NCBI RefSeq assembly: GCF_021134715.1
Contig: NC_060028.1
Coordinates: forward strand, 7,849,482 to 7,913,481
DNA length: 64,000 nucleotides
Reading direction: 5' to 3'
Source: Daphnia pulex
Taxonomy: Eukaryota > Arthropoda > Branchiopoda > Diplostraca > Daphniidae
Position 1 is the first letter of the stretch. Each line of letters begins with the position of its first letter. The notes under the pieces are model-generated. The model did no database searches. It was not told the DNA's origin and saw only the letters and a list, made by a program, of their open reading frames with translations. Made by a program: the position numbers and the translations under genes. Below are positions 1-11,708 of the stretch, in pieces.

Positions 1-1242
1 AGTGCCACATATTACAGTGCCTGTATGAACGCATGATGGCTGTTAATGAGAAGGCATACCGAACTGAACAGTAAATTTTTGTACTCTATCGACGCCGATC
101 GACGCTCTAACCGCTAGGCTACGACCGTCAATAGAATAGTAAACTATGAGCCTGCACTTTGTAGGTTCTGGATGTACATTTTATCGACTCCAATTCAACT
201 ATCTGTCTTGTTTTTGAGCCATTAGCTTTATTTAATTTAATCACATCATTTTGTTGTTTTATTAAGGACTAGTTTTTCCCCTATTATTAAAGTAATTTAT
301 ACTTCATAATTTATTGGTCAAATATGTTTCCTTGTTGGTCAATTCATCGCGATTCATCGTTACTGGCTTTTAGAAGAGTCCTCTCATGTCCGATTTTATT
401 TGTTTTTTTTTAATGAACTTTCTCATAGCTTAATCGGTTAAAACCTTATATTTTGTGTTTTAAATTGATTCATTCGTAAATGACGGTCAATTCAGCTTGT
501 TCCATTAATTTGATGGGCGCCGAAAGTTCAGCGTTTATGTAACGAACGTTGCGATCCTGAAACGATTGGGGGTCCGAAATTTTACCAAATTGACTCTGCC
601 CATGGGTTTAAACGGGAGGCACAAATTTCTCTTACTTGTAAAGTTTTTTTTTACGTCTTCTTTCAAAATTTCAAGCCGCCGGGAACTACCGGTCAATTCC
701 AATGAGAAAGTTGCCGTATTCCATATATTTATAACTTAATGTGTCCGGTTAGATTTGCAATTCCGCCCATTAAGAAGAAAACGTTTCTGGGCCGTTTGAT
801 TGACATCAGTTACAGACAGCAAACGGCAAAAGCCGAAAAAATGGTGAGAACGTCCTCCATCATAATCGTGGCCATTTTCAAATAAAACTTGTATTTTCTT
901 AAGTGAGATTAAAAAAAGAAGGGTGAAATTAAAAGAATTGAACTTAATTTATAACCAATCCTATAAAAAAATATAGATGATTTCTTATCTTTAGATTATG
1001 AAACTTTTTAGGGGACTTGGTACTTTTGGTTTTAGGTCTGTGGTATTAATTCGATATTCCTTGGGCTTATTCACTCTACCAAATAAAATGTCCATAAAGA
1101 ATTTCTGGAGAAATGAGTTCAAAGGGTGCAACTTTTTCAACAATTTAACGAGCAATTTCCCTCCTTTTCCGTCACACATGAATTCAACAAAAAAATGAAT
1201 TTACAATTGCAATTAAATTTTCAAAATTTTGTTTATATCAAT
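1..1242. other. Left flank, no supported gene
   Basis: AT-rich sequence up to the first copy of the large duplication. I see no open frame with splice support. One detail: at 841-843 an ATG is followed at once by a GTGAGA donor-like site, after a 5'UTR-like stretch. This layout is common in ribosomal-protein genes, but no second exon is visible before the duplication boundary at 1243, so it remains an orphan. Confidence 0.5.
101..129 (-). other. tRNA-like A-box remnant
   Basis: Read on the minus strand, this stretch contains TAGCCTAGCGGTTAGAGC, which fits the RNA polymerase III A-box and D-arm of tRNAs. No B-box (GGTTCRANNCC) follows within the distance of a tRNA, and no acceptor stem closes. 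It is probably a piece of a tRNA-derived SINE or a tRNA relic rather than a functional tRNA. Confidence 0.25.
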
Positions 1243-2217
1243 TGTTATTGGCTTCCGTCTGCATCAGCTTACCAAGAGGGTACAACCACACTCTCAACGG
1301 GATGGCCGTGCTGGCCAGGTGATCCATGACTTTCCTGCAGGCTTGGTACTGCTCGCCGACGTCCTTCAAAGTCCAGCTTTGTCCACTTTTGACGCCAATC
1401 AAGTCGCTGTACAGGAGACACTGCAAGTTTAACGGAATAAGGCGGCCGTCTTCATCTTCTTCGTCCAGTTCTAGTTGATTTCGGCCATTCAAAAGTCCGT
1501 TGGCAAAGTAGTGGGCGTAGTCGTCTTCGTCCCTGGAACTTTTCGGATGTGGGCCGAGTTGAGGAGAGAAAATGCAGAAGGCCTTCAGGCCGTAAGTGAC
1601 CGCTACAACGACGTGAGTGGCCTGGCTCTTGATGAGTCTCTCTGGCCGGCAGATAATTTCCAGGCTAGTGGGGTCGACTGAGACTTTCCTGCTGGAGGAA
1701 CAACAATGGATTGCCACTTCAGAGCCGAGATCAAACAATCCCATTGTGGAATCAGATCGATCAATCAGGTACTGCCAAGCTCCTGCCAATGAAGGGTGTA
1801 ACAGTCCAGCCATCAAACTCATGGCCGAGTGATTGTCCATTCCCAAATCAGACAACAAGGTGGTCCCAGATTCATCATCATCAATATCGTCTTCTTCTTC
1901 ACTCATTTGCTCAGCCACAATTGAATGAACTTTGACAGTTTCTTTCCGTTCTGTTTTGACAGTGGCCAGACAAGAAACATCACTTGGATCCCACAGACGC
2001 ATATCTGCAACCAAATTTCACGTTATTATCTTAAATTTCGCTGAATAATTATCCATCTTAAAAAATAAACATTCGAATTTGACGTTCTGTGAAGAAAGAA
2101 AAGTTAAACTTTTTACTTACTGGGTACAATGACGTCTTCAATGTGATTGTAGAGAGTGCCGATGGAAAAATTACGGCCAAGAGCAATCATTTTATTAGTA
2201 TCGAGTTTGTTAAACAT
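1243..2217 (-). CDS. Stonustoxin-family (SNTX/MACPF-like) N-terminal domain, gene fragment, copy 1
   Basis: Two exons are visible: 2121-2217, starting with ATG, and 2004 down to the edge of the duplicated block. They join in frame across a GTAAGT donor and a TTGCAG acceptor. The joined product begins with residues like ALGRNFSIGTLY, then an acidic stretch, then ATHVVVAVTYGLKAF, and near the end PLRVWLYPLGKL. These match in order the hallmarks of the stonustoxin/verrucotoxin N-terminal fold (ALGRPF.LG.LY, THVV..LYG..AF.F, ..MKVWL.PL), a perforin-related MACPF-like domain. Members of this family in non-venomous animals are intracellular or of unknown role, so no toxin activity is implied. Only the N-terminal part of the family's length is present and the gene is incomplete here. 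There is no signal peptide. The family call is firm; function is unknown. Confidence 0.8.
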
Positions 2218-2757
2218 GATAGAAAACCGGACAGCATTTGCATTACACTACGACAGAAATAATAAACTGAATCCAAAAAAATCAAACGTCAGATTTTGTT
2301 GTCGTCTGCCATCACGACACTTGTCATTAGCGGAGCTTCAAAGAAACAACTTATGGCGCTTGTTTGAACACTACTATGTTTAAAAAAAAATTCTCACATT
2401 CGATATAGATTAATTGTAAAACAAAAAAACATAAAATCATTGGTTATTTTATCTTAATATTTTAAAATACCAGAAATCTAGCACTCGCAATTGAGCACTA
2501 TCTGTGCCTTTCCTACTTTACGTTTGTGATATAATTTTATGACAATATCGATGAGAGATTAATTTTTAAGACTCGATTTGATGAGCAAACAAAATCACGT
2601 AATATGCATAAATAACTGTATTTTTCAACTTTTCATATTTAATCTCTTATCTGTTTTTTTTTTATGTGGTAATTCTCTTTTCAACCTTTACATAATACCC
2701 TCGTGAAACAATTCAAGATAATTTGTGAATGCAAAACAACAAAGCAACAATAACATT

Positions 2758-4130
2758 TTACCAAAATCTCACCAGCAATGTACAATATGCCACTTCATCG
2801 CGCCATCCAATCATGTTACCGGATGCACGGCACGGCAGTGTTGTGCTTTGGTACCCGCCATACCCAGGAAACATCGGTACACCAGTGGTCGACCCAGCCA
2901 TCAACGATACGACACCCAACTTCAGCACGACACCATAGTTTACTAGACAATTAATAAATTTAAACATTAATAAATAACTGACACAAATAGAAAAAAAGTT
3001 GAGTTGATTCACAATTCCATGGAAAAACATTTACCTTTATTAAAACTTGTAATGCGACGAAGAATGAAATTGGTGACTATTCAAGAATGAATAGTGCATG
3101 GCAGTTGCTGTAACGGAGTTGCTCACTCGTCACCTTTTCTCTCCTTTAATACGACTAGACAAGACATAATTTTTATATTTAGTAGTTGGCATATTAAAAC
3201 TCCACGTAACAGAATATTTACCCATGATGTGTAGTGATGTAGTACTGCGGTGCCTTGGTGGTGTAGTAATTAGTGGCCTCGGTATAGTACTCAGGCGCTT
3301 TGGTGTAGTATTTCGGGGCAACATAAGTAGTGGTGTAATAGTCTGAGCCTTAGCACTGCAGTTGCTGTTGCCGTATCGGAGATGCACACTCGACTGATTT
3401 ATTTCCCATTATATACGACTAGACAACAAATAATTTAGATATTCAATAATTGGCATATTTAAAACTCCGTCATAGAATATTTACCCATGATATGTAGTTG
3501 TGCAGTACAACAGTGCCATGGTGGTGTAGTACTTGGGAGCCTCGGTGTAGTAAGCTGGGGCAGCATACGTAGTTGTGTAGTACTCCGGTGCCTTGATTAT
3601 GTAGTACTTCAGAGCCTCGGTGTAGTACTTGACCCCTTGGTAGCGTAGCTCGGGGACGAATAATACTTCGGGGATTTGGTGTATTAACTTGGGGCAGCAT
3701 AAGTTTGGTGTAATAATCTGGAGTCTTGGTGGTATGATACCCGAAAAAAGTTAAATCGATTCACAAGTCTTTTAATGAACGGAAAACCCCATGTAACAAC
3801 AAATTCTTACTCACGATTCAAACTGATTATAATAAGAGAGGAATGCCGTTGGTAACTACTAGTAAGTAGTACAGCAGCACGACGCCTTAATTAACTGGAC
3901 AAAAAAAAAATAAACATTATTATTCAGTTATGATAGCCTACTGGGAGATTAACAAAGAAAAATTTGGAATGACTCACAACTACATGTAAAATACAGAAAA
4001 TCTACCCATGATTGAAAACTTGTAACACGATGAAGAATAAAGTTGATGACAAACAGTGCACTGCACTGACTGCAGTCACTGTTGTCGTGCAGAGATGCTC
4101 ATTCGACTGATTTCTTTCGACTTTTCTCTC
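2758..4130 (-). pseudogene. Decayed YYTT-repeat (tyrosine-rich, cuticle-like) exons, copy 1
   Basis: On the minus strand two stretches translate as tyrosine-threonine repeats. At 3232-3355 the frame reads pieces such as EYYTEATNYYTTKAPQYY and ends at a CATCATGG|GTAAAT donor. At 3485-3745 similar repeats (EYYTTTYAAPAYYTEAPKYY) are interrupted by frame changes and end at the same kind of donor. Around them are diverged copies of a first-exon/5'UTR module (near 3000-3130, 3770-3860 and 3960-4130) sharing a motif like AAGAATGAAATTGGTGA. The repeats resemble secreted tyrosine-rich extracellular (cuticle or adhesive) proteins of crustaceans. No complete gene is assembled here, so I read it as a graveyard of exon copies. 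Confidence 0.6.
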
Positions 4131-5618
4131 TCCTTTTATTCTATTTTTCCTCGCCCTGACCCACCTCTTAACCCTTGCGGCTATTGTACCTGCTTGATGA
4201 ATACAAACAAGTGTCATTCTCACCCAACCTCTACACTACCATATGCCAGTTTTACGTAATGTTTCTCGTAACCTTTATCGTGACCTGTCTGCAGGCTTTT
4301 TACGTGCAAACAACTCAACGAACATCAACAAATGTAACGAATCTAAAACTCCTCACATATGTTGACTGCAAAGTTACCTCAAGTGTGAGTGAGGATTCCC
4401 CAGAGTCCAGCTATTATTCCAAACTGATATCAAGACGTCGCAAAAGGCCAGTAGCTGCAACCAGCACCATTGAACACAAGAACGAAATTCATAACCTTCG
4501 TGTTTGCAGATCTGTTGGAAAGAATAAAATGATTATTGGCTATGGATTTAAAAGAAATACAAATGTTTTCTCTTTACATGTCTGTACTCATGTACATACA
4601 ATCATGTACAGATCTGGTAAATGTACATTGCAGGTTATTCACTTCACACTCTTCATGTCACTGAAACTATAAGTAGCGATGGGACAAATTTCTCTATGTT
4701 ATTAACAAATTTACTTATGAGAAATAAACTCTACCTATCCCTCAGCCTCAGCTGGGTTGCCTCTTAAACAGAAGTAGAAACAGCCATAACAACAAACATG
4801 CTGTTGCAGGTTACACCACCAAACTGCGAGATTCAGAAAAGATCCTATGGCTCATGAGCAAGAATAATACCTATGTTACATGAAATTCTGAATTGTAACA
4901 GTTGGGAAGCAGTAATAGAAAAATACCTTATCTCGGCACCTTTTTATTCCACTATAAACAAGCACAATATGTGTGCTTCAAAGATGAGTTTTAGGCTTTT
5001 GACAGCATGAAGATCTAATGGATGGAAAGTGACTGAGCGGCTAAGTAAACTTGTTCAGTTGTTGGAATGACTGACAGTCTGACTCTGACAGTATGAATCT
5101 AGAATTTGAAGAAATAAGTTAATAAGTTCAGAAAATAAGAACACTAGGTCAAGATTTACCTACATAAAATACGAAGTTCAATTTGGTATTTGAAATCACA
5201 GGAATAAAAGTAGAAATTAGCAACCATTTGTTTCGCCCATGCCCATTTCGCCCCGTTTTTCGTTTCACGATGTAAGAAGCATGAAGTACGGATTATAGGG
5301 ATTATAGGCTGCATTTCCTGATCATTCATAAATAAATGGTTAACATTCAGCAACCTTAAACAATAAAAACTTAAACTGCCTTTTTGTAATTCTCATGATG
5401 GAAAACGTCGAAGAGCCATGTTTACTTTTACTCAGTGTCTGCACTCTGCAGGCGTCTGCAATAAAATGTCAGATTATCAAGCCAGCTAAACACCATCTAG
5501 CGAAGAAGGAAAAAACAAATACGGAAGCTGCCATCTAGCAATTAAGGCAAAATTGAAAGGCTGTGCAATCTTTTTAAAATAAGATAATCAACGGGCGACC
5601 AAAAACTTTCTAACTTTG

Positions 5619-6593
5619 TGTTATTGGCTTCCGTCTGCATCAGCTTACCAAGAGGGTACAACCACACTCTCAACGGGATGGCCGTGCTGGCCAGGTGATC
5701 CATGACTTTCCTGCAGGCTTGGTACTGCTCGCCGACGTCCTTCAAAGTCCAGCTTTGTCCACTTTTGACGCCAATCAAGTCGCTGTACAGGAGACACTGC
5801 AAGTTTAACGGAATAAGGCGGCCGTCTTCATCTTCTTCGTCCAGTTCTAGTTGATTTCGGCCATTCAAAAGTCCGTTGGCAAAGTAGTGGGCGTAGTCGT
5901 CTTCGTCCCTGGAACTTTTCGGATGTGGGCCGAGTTGAGGAGAGAAAATGCAGAAGGCCTTCAGGCCGTAAGTGACCGCTACAACGACGTGAGTGGCCTG
6001 GCTCTTGATGAGTCTCTCTGGCCGGCAGATAATTTCCAGGCTAGTGGGGTCGACTGAGACTTTCCTGCTGGAGGAACAACAATGGATTGCCACTTCAGAG
6101 CCGAGATCAAACAATCCCATTGTGGAATCAGATCGATCAATCAGGTACTGCCAAGCTCCTGCCAATGAAGGGTGTAACAGTCCAGCCATCAAACTCATGG
6201 CCGAGTGATTGTCCATTCCCAAATCAGACAACAAGGTGGTCCCAGATTCATCATCATCAATATCGTCTTCTTCTTCACTCATTTGCTCAGCCACAATTGA
6301 ATGAACTTTGACAGTTTCTTTCCGTTCTGTTTTGACAGTGGCCAGACAAGAAACATCACTTGGATCCCACAGACGCATATCTGCAACCAAATTTCACGTT
6401 ATTATCTTAAATTTCGCTGAATAATTATCCATCTTAAAAAATAAACATTCGAATTTGACGTTCTGTGAAGAAAGAAAAGTTAAACTTTTTACTTACTGGG
6501 TACAATGACGTCTTCAATGTGATTGTAGAGAGTGCCGATGGAAAAATTACGGCCAAGAGCAATCATTTTATTAGTATCGAGTTTGTTAAACAT
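5619..6593 (-). CDS. Stonustoxin-family N-terminal domain, gene fragment, copy 2
   Basis: Same two exons as copy 1 (6497-6593, then from 6380 leftwards), with identical protein. Leftwards of 5619 the open frame runs into the tail of copy 1 and gains unrelated residues, which marks the join as a duplication boundary rather than a natural gene end. Incomplete relative to the family. Confidence 0.78.
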
Positions 6594-7133
6594 GATAGAA
6601 AACCGGACAGCATTTGCATTACACTACGACAGAAATAATAAACTGAATCCAAAAAAATCAAACGTCAGATTTTGTTGTCGTCTGCCATCACGACACTTGT
6701 CATTAGCGGAGCTTCAAAGAAACAACTTATGGCGCTTGTTTGAACACTACTATGTTTAAAAAAAAATTCTCACATTCGATATAGATTAATTGTAAAACAA
6801 AAAAACATAAAATCATTGGTTATTTTATCTTAATATTTTAAAATACCAGAAATCTAGCACTCGCAATTGAGCACTATCTGTGCCTTTCCTACTTTACGTT
6901 TGTGATATAATTTTATGACAATATCGATGAGAGATTAATTTTTAAGACTCGATTTGATGAGCAAACAAAATCACGTAATATGCATAAATAACTGTATTTT
7001 TCAACTTTTCATATTTAATCTCTTATCTGTTTTTTTTTTATGTGGTAATTCTCTTTTCAACCTTTACATAATACCCTCGTGAAACAATTCAAGATAATTT
7101 GTGAATGCAAAACAACAAAGCAACAATAACATT

Positions 7134-8506
7134 TTACCAAAATCTCACCAGCAATGTACAATATGCCACTTCATCGCGCCATCCAATCATGTTACCGGAT
7201 GCACGGCACGGCAGTGTTGTGCTTTGGTACCCGCCATACCCAGGAAACATCGGTACACCAGTGGTCGACCCAGCCATCAACGATACGACACCCAACTTCA
7301 GCACGACACCATAGTTTACTAGACAATTAATAAATTTAAACATTAATAAATAACTGACACAAATAGAAAAAAAGTTGAGTTGATTCACAATTCCATGGAA
7401 AAACATTTACCTTTATTAAAACTTGTAATGCGACGAAGAATGAAATTGGTGACTATTCAAGAATGAATAGTGCATGGCAGTTGCTGTAACGGAGTTGCTC
7501 ACTCGTCACCTTTTCTCTCCTTTAATACGACTAGACAAGACATAATTTTTATATTTAGTAGTTGGCATATTAAAACTCCACGTAACAGAATATTTACCCA
7601 TGATGTGTAGTGATGTAGTACTGCGGTGCCTTGGTGGTGTAGTAATTAGTGGCCTCGGTATAGTACTCAGGCGCTTTGGTGTAGTATTTCGGGGCAACAT
7701 AAGTAGTGGTGTAATAGTCTGAGCCTTAGCACTGCAGTTGCTGTTGCCGTATCGGAGATGCACACTCGACTGATTTATTTCCCATTATATACGACTAGAC
7801 AACAAATAATTTAGATATTCAATAATTGGCATATTTAAAACTCCGTCATAGAATATTTACCCATGATATGTAGTTGTGCAGTACAACAGTGCCATGGTGG
7901 TGTAGTACTTGGGAGCCTCGGTGTAGTAAGCTGGGGCAGCATACGTAGTTGTGTAGTACTCCGGTGCCTTGATTATGTAGTACTTCAGAGCCTCGGTGTA
8001 GTACTTGACCCCTTGGTAGCGTAGCTCGGGGACGAATAATACTTCGGGGATTTGGTGTATTAACTTGGGGCAGCATAAGTTTGGTGTAATAATCTGGAGT
8101 CTTGGTGGTATGATACCCGAAAAAAGTTAAATCGATTCACAAGTCTTTTAATGAACGGAAAACCCCATGTAACAACAAATTCTTACTCACGATTCAAACT
8201 GATTATAATAAGAGAGGAATGCCGTTGGTAACTACTAGTAAGTAGTACAGCAGCACGACGCCTTAATTAACTGGACAAAAAAAAAATAAACATTATTATT
8301 CAGTTATGATAGCCTACTGGGAGATTAACAAAGAAAAATTTGGAATGACTCACAACTACATGTAAAATACAGAAAATCTACCCATGATTGAAAACTTGTA
8401 ACACGATGAAGAATAAAGTTGATGACAAACAGTGCACTGCACTGACTGCAGTCACTGTTGTCGTGCAGAGATGCTCATTCGACTGATTTCTTTCGACTTT
8501 TCTCTC
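7134..8506 (-). pseudogene. Decayed YYTT-repeat exons, copy 2
   Basis: Exact counterpart of the fragments in copy 1, shifted by 4376 bp: tyrosine-rich exons at 7608-7731 and 7861-8121 with first-exon-like modules around them. The decay pattern is the same as in copy 1, so the decay predates the duplication. Confidence 0.6.
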
Positions 8507-9994
8507 TCCTTTTATTCTATTTTTCCTCGCCCTGACCCACCTCTTAACCCTTGCGGCTATTGTACCTGCTTGATGAATACAAACAAGTGTCATTCTCACC
8601 CAACCTCTACACTACCATATGCCAGTTTTACGTAATGTTTCTCGTAACCTTTATCGTGACCTGTCTGCAGGCTTTTTACGTGCAAACAACTCAACGAACA
8701 TCAACAAATGTAACGAATCTAAAACTCCTCACATATGTTGACTGCAAAGTTACCTCAAGTGTGAGTGAGGATTCCCCAGAGTCCAGCTATTATTCCAAAC
8801 TGATATCAAGACGTCGCAAAAGGCCAGTAGCTGCAACCAGCACCATTGAACACAAGAACGAAATTCATAACCTTCGTGTTTGCAGATCTGTTGGAAAGAA
8901 TAAAATGATTATTGGCTATGGATTTAAAAGAAATACAAATGTTTTCTCTTTACATGTCTGTACTCATGTACATACAATCATGTACAGATCTGGTAAATGT
9001 ACATTGCAGGTTATTCACTTCACACTCTTCATGTCACTGAAACTATAAGTAGCGATGGGACAAATTTCTCTATGTTATTAACAAATTTACTTATGAGAAA
9101 TAAACTCTACCTATCCCTCAGCCTCAGCTGGGTTGCCTCTTAAACAGAAGTAGAAACAGCCATAACAACAAACATGCTGTTGCAGGTTACACCACCAAAC
9201 TGCGAGATTCAGAAAAGATCCTATGGCTCATGAGCAAGAATAATACCTATGTTACATGAAATTCTGAATTGTAACAGTTGGGAAGCAGTAATAGAAAAAT
9301 ACCTTATCTCGGCACCTTTTTATTCCACTATAAACAAGCACAATATGTGTGCTTCAAAGATGAGTTTTAGGCTTTTGACAGCATGAAGATCTAATGGATG
9401 GAAAGTGACTGAGCGGCTAAGTAAACTTGTTCAGTTGTTGGAATGACTGACAGTCTGACTCTGACAGTATGAATCTAGAATTTGAAGAAATAAGTTAATA
9501 AGTTCAGAAAATAAGAACACTAGGTCAAGATTTACCTACATAAAATACGAAGTTCAATTTGGTATTTGAAATCACAGGAATAAAAGTAGAAATTAGCAAC
9601 CATTTGTTTCGCCCATGCCCATTTCGCCCCGTTTTTCGTTTCACGATGTAAGAAGCATGAAGTACGGATTATAGGGATTATAGGCTGCATTTCCTGATCA
9701 TTCATAAATAAATGGTTAACATTCAGCAACCTTAAACAATAAAAACTTAAACTGCCTTTTTGTAATTCTCATGATGGAAAACGTCGAAGAGCCATGTTTA
9801 CTTTTACTCAGTGTCTGCACTCTGCAGGCGTCTGCAATAAAATGTCAGATTATCAAGCCAGCTAAACACCATCTAGCGAAGAAGGAAAAAACAAATACGG
9901 AAGCTGCCATCTAGCAATTAAGGCAAAATTGAAAGGCTGTGCAATCTTTTTAAAATAAGATAATCAACGGGCGACCAAAAACTTTCTAACTTTG

Positions 9995-11330
9995 GCTCTC
10001 TTGGATCGGAAGGCCTTACGTTTTTCATTGATACGGGACTTACGGGTTCCTTTCCTGGACCACTGAACTGAACAGTCCCTTCAACAATTCTACTTCCTTC
10101 AACGCTAACCTATGGCGAACGAAAAAAAATAATAATATACTCAACTAAAAGGTAAGGTAAAAGAAAATTACTTCTCTTGATGGTTGTGTGCGCACTCTTG
10201 GATCGGAAGGCGGCCTTACATTTTTCATCGATACGGGTTCCTTTCCTGGACCACTGAACTGAACAGTCCCTTCGACAATTCGACTTCCTTCAACGCGTAC
10301 CTATGGCGAACGAAGAAAAATAATAATATACTCAACTAAAAGGTAAGGTAAAAGAAAATTACTTCTCTTGATGGTTGTGTGCGCACTCTTGGATCGGAAG
10401 GCGGCCTTACATTTTTCATCGATACGGGTTCCTTTCCTGGACCACTGAACTGAACAGTCCCTCCAACAATTCGACTACCTTCAACGCGTACCTATGGCGA
10501 ACGAAAAAATAATAATATACTCAACTAAAAGGACTAAAAGGTAAGGCAAAAGAAAATTACTTCTCTTGATGGTCGCTGGTGCACCCTTAGATCGAGAGGC
10601 AGCCTTATGTTTTTCATCGATACGGGTTCCTCTCCTGGATCACTGAACTGAACAGTCCTTTCAAAACTTAGACTTCCTTCAACACGTACCTATGGTGAAT
10701 GAAAACAATAATAACATACTAAACTAATAGGTCAGGCTAAAGAAAATTACTTCTCTTGATGGTTGTTGGCGCTCTCTTGGATCGGAAGGCAGCCTTACGT
10801 TTTTCATCGATACGGGTTCCTCTACTGGGTCACTGAACTGAACAGTCCTGTCAAAACTTCGACTTCCTTCAACGCGTACCTATGGCAAACGAAACAATAA
10901 TTATATACTTAACTTAAAGGTAAGGTAAAGAAAATTACTTCTCTTGATGGTCGCTGGTGCACCCTTAGATCGAGAGGCAGCCTTACGTTTTTCATCGATA
11001 CGGGTTCCTCTACTGGGTCACTGAACTGAACAGTCCTGTCAAAACTTCGACTTCCTTCAACGCGTACCTATGGTGAATGAAAACAATAATAATATACTAA
11101 ACTAATAGGTCAGGCAAAAGAAAATTATTTCTCTAGATAGTTGCATGTCAGAAGGATCGGAAGGAGAAAATTACTTCTCTCGGTGTTTGCTGGCGCACTC
11201 TCGGATCCAATGGCAGCCTTTCGTTGTTCATGGTTAAGAATTTCTCTCGTGAGCCTCTGAACATAACTCTCCTTTCAGTACTTGAATGCCTGCTACTTTC
11301 TTCAACGGTTACCTAAATGACAAAAGAAAA
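9995..11330. repeat. Tandem ~190-bp repeat array carrying one exon per unit
   Basis: About seven units; the exon starts are spaced 191, 191, 198, 190, 188 and 245 bp. Each unit is one 129-bp exon plus an intron of about 60 bp (the first intron is longer). The three units nearest 9995 are the most alike (GPGKEPV type). The next three share a DP.EEP variant, and the outermost is most diverged, suggesting growth of the array from the left side. Confidence 0.85.
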
Positions 11331-11708
11331 CAATATAGGATCAGAAGGTTGCACGAGTACTTTCAAATCAGAAGGTTGCACAAGTACTCTTACATCAGAA
11401 GGTTGCACTTGCTGCACTCTGGGATCAGTGCATATTGTTCGATCACCAGGGAGCCTTTCAAGTGGAATCTTTACAGTGCAATTTTCTTTGTGCTGCACAA
11501 ACGGCTTCAATTTCCAAGTGGAACTTTCCATTGCATCTGATGTAACATCCAAAACAGAAAGCAACCTGGCTTTCTCAAGTGGCACCTCCATAAATCCCGA
11601 ACAATAACAAGAATCCTCTTTAGACTGAGGACTGGCCATAATAGACTGCGAGCCAACTAGCCGGGCATAGACCACAACAAGACCCAAGCTGCCAAGAATG
11701 TGATGCAC
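9995..11708 (-). CDS. Unrecognised secreted-type protein with a tandem exon array, 5' part only
   Basis: Reading right to left, a 315-bp exon (11394-11708; acceptor TTTCAG, donor GTAAGA) opens with a hydrophobic stretch, HHILGSLGLVVVYARLVGS, that could serve as a signal sequence, followed by a Cys-containing region. Seven repeat exons follow: 11175-11312 (138 bp), 10939-11067, 10751-10879, 10561-10689, 10363-10491 and 10172-10300 (129 bp each), and a last one from 10109 cut off at 9995 by the end of duplication copy 2. Every complete exon is a multiple of three in phase 0 with a CATAG or ATTTAG acceptor and a GTAATT donor, so any number can be spliced without frame loss. The repeat reads like VRVEGSRIVEGTVQFSGPG, a central SMKNVR, and an end PRVRTQPSRE. 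I recognise no family. The true start codon and 3' end are not visible, so the gene is truncated. Confidence 0.6.
11340..11430. repeat. Short 27-bp direct repeat at an exon end
   Basis: ATCAGAAGGTTGCA followed by an AGTACT-type variant occurs three times in tandem across the 3' end of the 315-bp exon (minus-strand sense) and its donor. The GTAAGA donor lies in the middle copy; the two outer copies carry altered bases at the donor position. The array therefore duplicates the exon end and encodes LVQPSD-type repeats if read through. Confidence 0.7.

Larger units (their letters stand above)
1243..5618. repeat. 4,376-bp segmental duplication, copy 1
   Basis: First of three directly oriented copies. 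Its left edge is where the shared sequence TGTTATTGGCTTCC starts; the base before it differs in each copy. Its right edge is CTAACTTTG at 5618, followed immediately by copy 2. All landmarks recur at exactly +4376 (copy 2) and +11397 (copy 3), so no indel separates the copies. Content from left to right: an SNTX-family gene fragment (minus), AT-rich DNA, YYTT-repeat gene fragments (minus), and a ~410-bp tail that also exists in inverted, diverged form at 12236-12639. The block has no terminal repeats or transposase of its own, so a segmental duplication fits better than a transposon. Confidence 0.93.
5619..9994. repeat. 4,376-bp segmental duplication, copy 2
   Basis: Second copy, joined directly to the right end of copy 1 with no spacer. 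Its right end at 9994 is fused to the truncated repeated-exon gene of the spacer. Sequence equals copy 1 wherever compared, including introns and decayed exons, which implies a very recent duplication, ongoing gene conversion, or an assembly artefact. Confidence 0.93.

Noticed and set aside
4175-4672. 165-residue open frame on the plus strand, repeated in all three blocks
   Set aside because: No domain, odd composition, no splice or promoter context; its triplication only reflects the block duplication.
1243-9994. Reading the 4.4-kb block as a transposon
   Set aside because: No transposase, no terminal repeats shared by all copies, no target-site duplications; copies are adjacent and co-oriented, which fits segmental duplication.
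9995-11330. CRISPR-like array suggested by regular spacing
   Set aside because: Units are ~190 bp with homologous exons and introns throughout, not short repeats with unique spacers; the genome is eukaryotic.
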